Under the pieces are notes generated by a model. That model saw only the letters and a list, made by a program, of their open reading frames with translations, ran no database searches and had not been told where the DNA came from. From Odontesthes bonariensis (taxonomy: Eukaryota; Chordata; Actinopteri; Atheriniformes; Atherinopsidae): 64,000 bases of DNA. Where the stretch lies: NCBI RefSeq assembly GCF_027942865.1, contig NC_134509.1, forward strand, positions 18,184,267-18,248,266, in the 5' to 3' direction. The translations under genes were made by a program, and so were the position numbers. Position 1 is the stretch's first letter. Each line of letters starts with the position of its first letter. This document shows, piece by piece, positions 13,601 to 25,600 of the stretch.

Positions 13601-16600
13601 AATATACGTAACGGTGCGTTCAGACCGGACGCGATGCGAATTTTCGCGTCGCGTTACTCGCGCGAGTTTTGCCGCGGGTGTAGTTGAATTTACTCGCGTT
13701 ATTCGCGAAAGTAAACAACGAGCGAATTTTCGCTCAAGGGGCTATTTGGCGCCATTCCCTGAAAAATAATACTATACAAATAAAGGAGAAATGGGAAGTT
13801 GAAATGAACACAAATATCTCATTAGATACTTGGACACAGATTTGTAGAGGCACATCAGGTCACTAACACTAATATTTGGAGGGAGTTTAGATGGAAAGTC
13901 ATAATGAGATATTTTAGGACACCTCAGATAACCGTAAAATGGGCCCTGACATCAGACAAATGTTGGAGGAACTGTGGGCCACAAATTGGAAACCACACTC
14001 ATATTTTCTGGTCCTGCCCGAAGTTGAATATTTTTTGGAAGGACGTACTAGACGCCCTGAGAGAAGTGTTTCACCAAAATGTCCCCAATGATCCAAGGGT
14101 GGTCCTCCTTGGTTCAATCCCAGAAGGTTTTGAGAGAAGAGCCAAAATTTACCTCTTACAAATACTCTTGGGAGTATTAAGACAACAGGTATTAAGTGTA
14201 TCACAATAAGATGGTTAAAGCCAGAACCACCAACATATAATGTATGGCTTAAAAAAGTATGGGAATTGTATTAGATGGAGCGAATTACATATGCAATAAG
14301 GTTACAAAGACCCATATTTATAAAGAGATGGAGCCCTGTAATGTGTTTATTAATGCAATAATAGAGGTGTACTTTAGTTATAATTATTACTTTCATTTAC
14401 TTTGTTTATTCATTTACCTACATAATTTTTACCTTCTTTTCGTGTTTTTCTTTATTTATTCATGTGTGTATTTAGTATTATTCATTTGTGTAGGATAAGT
14501 TGAAGTGGATATCTAAGCAGCTGTGATGGTGTAAAGTATAATGCAAAAATGTAAAATGTAAATGTGTACTGTTTGTATGGAATGGAATACCTTTGTGAAA
14601 ATATAATATGAGTTCGCGAATTCGCGTCTATTCGCGTCTTTGCATTGACTTTGTATGTAATCACGGCGCGCGAAAAATTTGCGTCGCGTCCGGTCTGAAC
14701 AACGTCCTTTGATCTTTATGAAAATTAAAAACTCATCCCTGTGAACATGAAAAATAGCTCAATCTCACTTATAAGAAGTTTTCATTCACAGTGAAGTGAG
14801 GAGTAGCGGCAGCTTAGGTCTGCTTCAGTTTGTTATGGAAAACACACCAGCACCCGTATAAAAATAATAATATTTATTATTATTAATAATAAATAATAAT
14901 AATATAGTAGTATACTAGTAATATTAATAGAAATGAAAATAGTAATAGTAATAATGATAATAATTAAGCTAATAAATAATAATATATTTATAAATTTAAA
15001 GGGATAGTTCGCCTCTTTTGACATGAAGCTGTATGACATCCCACATTAGCAATATCGTTGATGAACATTTTGTTACCCCCTGCTGTGTCCTGTGAGCCGA
15101 GTTCCAGCCTCGTTTTGGCGTTGACGAAGGTAGTACGGTTAGCTGGCTGGGGCTTAAAAAATAAAGCGTCTTGCTTCTCAAAACAATATGCGTTTAAAAG
15201 AGTAATACATTTGCGTCACAAAATTGTCCATCCAGAAAAAGTCAGACCTCACATCGCTTGCAGCTATTTTTGCCTCCCTTCATATCAATGCGTACAGCCG
15301 CCTGCCGACAGCTGCACCTGTTACGGTGTTTACTGCTCGGTCTGCTCTTCGGTCTGCACAGTTTACACAGCCCGTAGTGATACCAAGGTAGAGAGAAATA
15401 GCGCCAAGCGATGTGAGGTCTGACTTTTTCTGTATGGACGATTTTGTGATGCAAATGTATTACTCTTTTGAACGCTTTATTTTTTGACCCCAGCCAACTA
15501 GCTGGACTACCTTCGTCAACACCAAAACGAGGCTGGAACTCGGCTCACAGGACGCAGCGGGGGGTAAGAAAATGTTCATAAATGATATTGCTAATATGGG
15601 ATGTCATACAGCTTCATGTCAAAAGAGGCGAACTATCCCTTTAAGTATAAAGTTAGATTAATATTATTAAAGGAAGATTATTGCACACCACAGAGATTAC
15701 TTTACTCTGACCGACTGCGACCCGATGTTCTGCTTTACTCTGACATTGGGACATTTCTTCAAACATAAGAACAACATGAATCAAACGTGTTAAATACGTT
15801 TAGTGAAGTGATGGTGTGCAGAACTGTACCATGTAGCTGTGGTCATGTACTTCCTGGCCAACAGTTCAAGGCAGTAAGCTGTGCTCTGATTGGCTGCCTC
15901 TCCCAGGACGAGACCCACACAGGCAGCCAACTCCAGCTCGTTTCCTCGGATCAGACTGGACATGGCGAACTGGAAACAACACCCAGATTTACACACAGCT
16001 CGCTGTGGCTGAACGGAGTGTGTGGCTGAACGTAGAGGTGATGCGTACCTTGATGTTGTCCACAGCGAGGTGGCAGCATGCAGCCAGGACGGACCACCCA
16101 TCCTGGAAGTACCACTCAGCCAGTTCCTGGCAGACATTATGGAGGAGACTGAGGAGGACAAAGCAGATCAGGTCATAGACACTAGTCCTCTGGTATAAGG
16201 AAGATGATGCTACATTGACTGTTAGCAGGTGAGAGGAGCCGCTGAAGTGATGCTGAAGATATTTCACATATTTAGTGTCTGCACATCTTATCATTAGCTA
16301 TTAAACTCAGGATGAACGAACACTTATCCTGAAACTGTAAAATGATTCACTTTCCACCATTGATGTGTTTTCTGTGTTCAGTTGTAGATAGAATGTTGTT
16401 TTGTGAGGTTTGGATTCTGTTTATATTCAAAAAGCGTCTTTATTTTTTAAGTCTCAGTAATCTGATGTTTGCTCTCTAACCTTCCTGTCAGCTGTTCATC
16501 AGTGTCTGTTACCTCTGGTACTGCTGTCTGTTATCCACGTCGTTTGTTGTGTGGTTGACTGATGAACTTTGCGGCACACGAATGTTCCCTTCACACGCTC

Positions 16601-19600
16601 CCTGAAAACAACGGTAAATATCTTTATGTCATCACCTCTGAGCACTCCAGGACTCATTCATCCCTCCTGCCTCTCTGTACCTGAGCGATCAGTAAGGCCT
16701 CCAGCAGTTGTCCTCTGCCAGTGAAGAAAGTCACCAGTTTCTTGATGTCGCCGGTGGCGATGCAGTACGGGATGGTGTCGTCGTTGTCCTCGGCCATCAG
16801 CTGGTCGGCGCGTCTGCACCAGCAGCACATGAACAGTGAGTGAAGGCTTTTTAAGTTCTGACCAACAAGAAGAGAAGTGACACAGCAAGATGCTTCCATC
16901 TTTCTAATGAAGCTACTGGCTGTCGCTGAGGTGTTTCTGGCCTTTAATTTATGAGACAGAGATGGGAATGATGTCACATCCAGGCTGACTGTGTTCAGTT
17001 CATGAACCAGTAGGGTCTGCTCACTGAACCGGTCCCTGTGGGTTTCCTTCTTAAACCTAAGTGTTGTCGGCAGTTATTACACTGTAATAAACGTACATTT
17101 TCATTCAGCCGCTGCTCCTCCACATAGAAAGGGGTCAGCTGAGGTGGTTCACCTGGTTCCTGGGAGGAGGCCCCGGGTCAGAACCAGAACTCACTGGAGG
17201 GATCATATATCCCATCTGACCTGGGAAACCCTCAGGATCCCCAGGAGGAGCTGCTCTCAGTTTTAAAACTTTAAACGCTGTTTTTGCTCTACTTGAAATG
17301 AAAATAAAGGTTTAAATGACTGTTATCTCCACCACGGAGGCTGTGTGGTTGGATCTATGCAGAATAAATGAAAAGTTGGACGAGACCCAACTTAGACTGA
17401 GAAAAACAACAATTAATCTTCATCAAAGTGAATCTTTCTGAGTGAAAACCACTGAATGTACCTGAAAATGACCGTCTGAACCAGGGTTTTACCTCTGCAT
17501 GAGTTTCTTCCAGTACTTCATGGAGACTCCTGGTGCCACAGATAAGGCTTTTTCCCACTGAAACGACACGACTCACAATGTCAACAGAACAGAACCGCGA
17601 CTCAGGTTGAACCACACAAACACTGAGCTAACAGCTGGTTGTCTCCGCACCTGGAGACTCATTTTAACAGAAAGGGCCTTCGATTGGACATGAACCCATT
17701 CTGGATGACTTTAGAGTTTGTTTGTGAGAGCATTAAACACAAGGTTTCTGTGTGAAGTTTTACTGAAGAACAGCCACAGACAAAAAGAGAAATTATACCA
17801 AAAATTACAAAAAAAAAACCCTCCTCTAAACTAATCTAAAATGGATGGATATCAACTTAAAATATTCCATCCGGGCAGTAAAAAATAACTGATCAGAACT
17901 GGTGTGACAGAAGCAGTGAAACAGGAATGAATGGGAACCATCAGCCACATCCTGTCATTTCCTTCTGAAATGTGGAGCAGCTACAGTCTGGGTCAGAGTT
18001 AGAACCCGATCACACGATAAATCAAACACACCTGTCCCAGCTCCACCATCAGTTCACAGTATCTCTGAATCTGTCCCAGTCTCAGGTGGATATCTGCTGC
18101 TTCTTTCAGCCTCTCCTCTTTGCTGGGAGCTCCGATGCCTCCTCCGAACTTTGACATCTTGACTATGGTCAGCTCCTGAGCTTCAGACTGGAACACAGCG
18201 GCAGAAAAAACAAGGAGACGGAGAGTTAGAGAGTCTGAATACGTTTAAATACTTTTCCTCTGATCAACTTTAGATGAAAGGAAAAGATAAAGAAAGAGCT
18301 TCGGGGTTAGTTTACATCTTTACACCAGCTGGGTTTCTATGGATGCGCTTTCTTCTTTATCCATCGTTATTTTGTTTTATTCATATAAATGGTCCTCTTT
18401 CAGTTCTGAAAGGTGATTTTTTTTGTCTCCCCTTGTTTGTTGAACATGATAAACGACTTGGATGTGGGCTAAGCTGAACTCCTTTCAGTGCTTTTTATAC
18501 AAACGGGGGTTTAAATATGTACCACTATGCTGAGATGTATATGGCTGCTGTGAAAAGAAATGAAAAGAATCTGCTCACACGTCACGAGTCCAGCAGAGGA
18601 AAGTGTTTCCATCAGATTTATGAGATGAAAGATGATGATTTAATCTGTGCTGCTGCTCCAGGAGGTGAAAAACAGACGGCTGTAGATCACTCTGTCTCTC
18701 AAGCTCCTGTGTTCTGATGGGCTGCCCGCCCTTAGACCGGGGGTGAGACTTACGGTTTTAAACTTGAGCAGGTGCTTCATGTGCATCACTCCTTTGCTGT
18801 AGCTGGCCGGCAGCAGAGAGTCGTCCTGCCCGTTGATGACGGACACCAGGTCCCACAGGTTGCTGCTGCCCCCCGGAGGCTGAAAACAAACACAAACGGC
18901 CCATGCAGGCGCTTTACAAAGCAAAGAGACAACACATGTTATATTTACACGTGCTTTCAGTGCAGAGGGGCCACGTTAAGGTCATTTCTCTGTGTTTGAT
19001 TTGAGCTTTCTGAAAGAAAGAAGGGAGCGGTGGAGGGAGAAAGCTTTCTGTTGACTCTCTTTCAGCTTCGTGTTGAACCAACAAAGCTGCAGGAGCTGAG
19101 CAATCAGAAAGGAGATTATACGTGAAATGACATGAATTTTCTCTCAAAAACTTTTAAATCTTCACATAATAGGCCGAGAACACTGGAGACTCTGAGCAGT
19201 TACCGGCTGGGGCTGAAACACTACAAACAGCTTTTTTACTCTCCTGTTGAATGCCAACACAGCAGTGACACCAGATCCTCAACCAGAACTCTAAATGTTC
19301 TGAGAGGTGAACTGCTTTGTCCCTCTGGGCTCCCTCTGCATGGAATGAGGAATCTCCCTTCTTTACACCCCTTTATAGCTGTTTCACAGCCTGAACTGAT
19401 GAAACCTGTTGCTGTTTCCCAGCTTTAAACCATAGGTTAGATTCCCTCGGCCTGCCTTCATATCTGTCCCTCATCACTCCCTGTGATTCCTGGCTAAATA
19501 AAGGACAAAAACATTAAATGCAGATGTTTCAGCCACAAAAGTTACAATAAAGTAATCCAGATGTTTGTATGCATGTCGAGGCTTCAGTGTCCCCTTTAAA

Positions 19601-22600
19601 TTCTGACCTTTTATTGCATTAATCCTCATTTTTAAATGATCATACTGTTTAAATTAAAGTGTTTTCTGATGTAGCAGACGTGATGGTGACATGTGAAGCT
19701 GTGGGTTTCAGAGTAGTGCAACGAGCTTCTGAGTTTTGTTCTCATCCTTTGAAAGAAGTCTGATGTTGCAGCTAAACACCAGAAGAGGGAGACAGGTGGC
19801 CCAGAGGAGGCCTGCACAGTCTGAAGATGAGACTTCATGATCACATAATTATCTATAAACTTTATATTGGATTAATAACAGGAGCTAAGTGGGTCCTCGT
19901 CTCATTATCTGCTGCTGCTTATCCAGAATCAGGGTCAGGCTTCTTCCTGGGGGCCTTTGTGAGGCACTCTACAGTGAAAACATGCCTAAATGTGGTCTTC
20001 CTGCTGATGGATCGGCCCTGAATACTTCCACAGGGAGGAGTCCTGGAAGCAGCCCACTCACACTCAGTACTAATATAACCGTGAGCTTCTGACCACCGTG
20101 CTGTCTTTACAGGCCTTCTGAGCCATTTTACCTCGACACACGACTAGAAGCTGTTACAGTGTGTTGCTCACATGAGGGAAGATGGATGAAGTTTGTCTGA
20201 AGTTCCAGATGAAGGTAAAACTGGATTAGAAGGAGTTTGTTGAGGCTTTAAGTGAGATAAACTGGAGAACGAGTGCAAGAGATGTCCCAACAGAAGGTTG
20301 AAGGAGTGACGACCGGGTGAAGAGGTGAAATGTTAAGGTGGGTGGGTATAAAGACGTCTCATGTTCCAGCGACAGGGGCTTAGGTATCAAAACCAAGCAG
20401 CCAGTGTGAGTACATCCTACCAGACCGGGTGTGAGAAGCCTCGAGAATGCTGGACTACTGCAACTCTCTCCTTGCTTTGGATAAAAGCGTCTGCAAAATG
20501 ACCGTAATGTAATGTAATGTCATCCAGAAAAACTAAAGTAGAGAAAGTGCTTGGATTGGATGCATGGATATGATGCAGAAAGATAGTTATCACAGCTCCT
20601 GGAAGAACCTGGGACAGCTCAGTTTGGCAGAATTCATCTCCGATTGTCTGAGTTTTGATGAAGACTACACGAGAACCTTCAAAAGCAGGCGCCAACTTGG
20701 ACAGAAAGCAGTCAAAACACCACCAAGAGTAGAAGAAGAGCGCCTACCGAAAAGCACTCAGAGAACCAGCGCAGCTTCTTGGCCCTGACGTCTCCGCTCA
20801 GTTTGTCCAGCTCCTGCTTGATGTCTCTGGACACCTTACCGCAGAGCAGCGGCGGCGAGCCGGGAACCATGGCCATGTCTGCAGAGAAACCAGACGCGTT
20901 AGGTCGGCGTTCAGAGAGCAGCGCAGCAGATCTGGGTCTTTTCTCACCCGTGTTGCCGATGATCTTCTCCCAGGGCTGGGCGGTGACCACGTTGAGCAGC
21001 AGAGGGGAGATGAGGGGCGTGAGGGACCACAGCCTCACCGTGCTGTCTCTGCTACAGCTCGCCATGGTGAACGGACGACTCTGGTGACACGTCAGCCCTT
21101 CACACACACACACACACAGGTAAAGGTGTAATAAGACTAATGATGTGGTGGAGGAGAGGGCCGTGAAGAGTGGAGCTGATGGAGCTCAGAGAGGGTTACC
21201 ATAGACATCGGCTCCGTGGTCGTACACCGTATCCAGACATGTGCCGTCTCTGGTGTCCCACACTCGGATCGTATAATCCCACGAACCTACGAAACAACAG
21301 TTTAACACGACAAAGTCTCACCTTTTTAAGAATGAATGCACTGACACACAAAACTACCCGGAGACGCACAGGCAGACTGATGCTGCCGTTTAATTCACTC
21401 AGTTTGTTCCCTTCGTGTGTCGGATAATAAGAAGAATCTTTGTTATTGACCTGCATCAGTCAGCCACAACATTAAAACCACTGAGCTCTGCTCAGCACGA
21501 GGCAGCTGCCGCCGCTGGTTTTGGCAGCTTTACCTGAAATGAGGAGGTAAGGAACCTCGGTGTTCCACATCAGGCCTCTGACCGGCGCCGTGTGGCCGCT
21601 CAGCACGTTGATGCACGCGTCCTGCGTGTAGTCCCAGATACGAACAGTGCTGCACACACACACAGACACACTGCTTTCCTTCTCGTTCTCCTTCCATCAC
21701 CTTTCATCAGAAACATCTGCGTGTCGGCGCTCACCCATCATCTGATCCAGAGCACAGGATTCCCTCTCTGAGCGGGGACCAGCGCACGTGGAAAACTTTA
21801 GCCAGGTGTCCAGTGAAGACCTTCAGAGGCTGATCCGAGCTGGTGGCCAGGTAGTACACTCGGACGCTCTTATCCTCGCAGCCTGTTGCTATCATGTCCC
21901 TTCAAAAAGGCACGAGACTGCATTAAAAAGACTGAACACATACTTCTTCTGCTTTAACTGTTTATTTCACCTTGCTGGAGTTCCTTTGTGCGTCTGTGGG
22001 GGTCAACCTAACCTCACAGTCTCCATCTCCAGATTCAGAGAACATAACAAGATGTGCACAGCTGGAGGTCGGCAATCAGATTTGTTCTGATGGACATCTC
22101 TAACACATGAGCTAAATATCTTTTCCCTCTTCAATCAGACTGAACACAAACCTTTCAAGTGGTTCATTTACAGTTCGGGAGCTTTTTACCCAACATATGC
22201 TGTTTTATTCGTCTGAAAAAGGTGTGAAGAGGGAGAAATTAGCAGGATTCAGAGAAGACACTCCACGTCCAACAGGGAACAAGCAAATCATACCTCAGTG
22301 GAATAAGTAAAGCATAACCATGTGTGGACAAACAGCTGGATGGGAACAGCTGGATGGGAACTCCTGTCCCAACAAGAAGAGATGGAGGAAAACTTCTTTA
22401 AGAAAAGACAACGAGGCTGCAATGAGAATTTACGGGAACGCTGTAGTTAGGGTAACCCGAACCCCTAACTCCGAAGTGTATAGTCTGTAGACTTAAACAT
22501 GGCTCTCATCCTTAACAACAGATTGGCTTTTTTTAGTACTGAGCGAACATTTATTTCAGATAAGACTCAGACATTCTCAGAACATTCAGCTATGACTGTG

Positions 22601-25600
22601 TTAGCACTTGTCTACGTTTCAAAGGTGTTATAATCTCAGAGTTACTTTATAAGAATAGACTGTGACTGTTCTTAACTGACATACAGTCCTACACAAGCCA
22701 GACAAAACACTTTATTAAACATTAATTATGGCCTGATAGACTGAATGCTAACCAATCCATAGCCCTACACTAGTCAGATAGAATACTTTATGAGGCATTA
22801 GGAATGAGATAACAAACTGTATTGATCTCTAACTGACATACAGGCCTACACAAGTCAGACCAAAAAACGTTTTATGAACAATGATTGCAACTTGGTCATT
22901 TGACTACTTTTCCATTTTTGACCCAGGGTCCCAGAGTTTTCCAGGTTCTCACACAGGTTTCGCTTACACCAGGACTGTAATAACTAAGCTCTCCGAACAA
23001 TCCTGTACCTTTTTCAGTGTCTCTGATACACTCCTCAATGAACAATCAGTGCATTTTCAGGGCAGATGATTACATTTTACAGGGTTATTAGCATTTTGCA
23101 CACTGGTGTATTAACTGAGTTAGTACACTAGAGATTACTCTATGGAGATACTACTGTCCCATTGTTCACATGTTCTCATAAATTTTCCCCCCTTTTGCAT
23201 AAGTTTTTTACTTACATTATGGTTTAAAGAGTTTTCTATATACCTTTACCTTCCACTGGATCCTTAAGCTAAGGTCCCAGGACTACACGCCTAACCCTAA
23301 GTCGGGCTTTCCATGCCACAATTTTGAAAATTAATTTGAATTTTTTTAAATAATTTTTAATAGTTTGATAATTTTTCCCCCAAACTTTTTTTTTCCTCAA
23401 ATGAGACCCCCATCTCTCATTTTGTTCATGCCTTCCCATTCCACATACCCTTACCTTACAGGACTCCGAGCCCTAACCATAAGTTTACCCCTCCATGCCA
23501 CAATTTGGAAAATTAATTTTAAGAACTTTTTACGGCCCTCGCCTCATCTTTTAACTTCTCCCCACACTCAGTGGGGTTACATGGCACTGAAAGGATCGGA
23601 TAATTGGCTAAATTAAGTTCATGTAGACACCTTAATCTGACAAGAAATTGGATCAGATCGGATTAAGACCCCGAGAAACCTGCTTGTAGACGGTGAAGCA
23701 CGTGGTGAATTAGACTTTGCGTTCTGCGCATGCTCAAGATTTTTTCCCGGGGTCGTGAACCGGAAGTCAAAGGAGACGATATTACTGTTGTTGTCTGAAA
23801 GAAACAAACAACACGATGGAGAATGCTCCGTTGTGCATCACGTTTGTGCAACAAGCAGCTCATCACAGACTAAATGTAGAGGGACGTAGCTTCATCTTGC
23901 TCTTCGTTCTCCATCTTTCTCGAATGCCTGAGTTTGTTGTTGTTGTTGGTGGTGAAGAGGTCAACAGGAAGTGGCTCTATTAGCAATAGTTGAAATGGGT
24001 ACAGCGCCACCTATCATACCGGGGTATGACATGCTTTGTGCCTATGATTCCATTAATTCACCGCCATATATCCAAAGATAATTACCCTTGCTCAGATAAG
24101 GAGCATAACCCAACTATAGCTATAATCCAATTAATCTCACCATGTAGACACACTGACTGAGAATGTGGTCAAAGACAGCAACACCAATCATCTGAGAAGG
24201 CATACTGGACACTGTCTGCTCTGGAAGCAAATATGTGTCTAAAAATAAGCTGACAGTGTCAGATGGCAGCAACACAGTATTTATCTAAACGAGGGTCCGT
24301 CACGTACAGTGCACAGTGAAAATGAGTACACCCCTGTTGAAAAGTAACATTTTGAACAATATTTTAATACACACACAAGTTATTCCCAAAACGTGCATAG
24401 AGTAAGTTTAATACAACATCTGTTCAGCTTACAACAGAAAAGAAAGGTCAATAATATAACTTAAATGACATATTTGTCCATTTTTGTGAAATTATGCTGG
24501 TGCAAAAGTGAGTACACCCCTATGTTAAACTCCCTGAGAATGGGCCGTGTTGGCCCGAAATGTCATGAAATGAAAAGGCATTAAAAGGGAGGTCATCGTT
24601 GTGCGTTTCATCCTTGCCTTACATTGAAATTTTACATTTTGAGTCTGCACCAGGCTAAAAGAGACGTGTGTGAGATTTGACTGAAATCCTATGGAGAGTA
24701 TCATGATCTGCTTCAGTAGTCACAGTACATGTTGACAAGCATGTTTCTTTTGGTGAAATTCAGCTTCCTACTGTTGATGGCATCCATACAGCCCCAAACC
24801 ATGTCACTCCCACTACTAAGCTTGACTTTAAGCATGGGGCACTTTTCTTTGTACAAATCTCTTTTTACCACCACACAGGCTTGACACCATCTAAAGCAAA
24901 TTTGTTTATCATTGTCTCATCAGAGACAAACAAACTAAGGATATGGATTGCTGGAACCATGTCCTGTGATCTGATGACACCAAGATGAACAAATTTGCTT
25001 TCGATGGTGTCAAGCCTGTGTGGTGGTAAAAAGTGATTTGTACAAAGAAAAGTGCCCCATGCTTAAAGTCAAGCATAGTAGTGGGAATGACATGGTTTGG
25101 GGCTGTATGGATGCCATCAACAGTAGGAAGCTGAATTTCACCAAAAGAAACATGCTTGTCAACATGTACTGTGACTACTGAAGCAGATCATGATACTCTC
25201 CATAGGATTTCAGTCAAATCTCACACACGTCTCTTTTAGCCTGGTGCAGACTCAAAATGTAAAATTTCAATGTAAGGCAAGGATGAAACGCACAACGATG
25301 ACCTCCCTTTTAATGCCTTTTCATTTCATGACATTTCGGGCCAACACGGCCCATTCTCAGGGAGTTTAACATAGGGGTGTACTCACTTTTGCACCAGCAT
25401 AATTTCACAAAAATGGACAAATATGTCATTTAAGTTATATTATTGACCTTTCTTTTCTGTTGTAAGCTGAACAGATGTTGTATTAAACTTACTCTATGCA
25501 CGTTTTGGGAATAACTTGTGTGTGTATTAAAATATTGTTCAAAATGTTACTTTTCAACAGGGGTGTACTCATTTTCATTGTGCACTGTATGTGGGGACGG

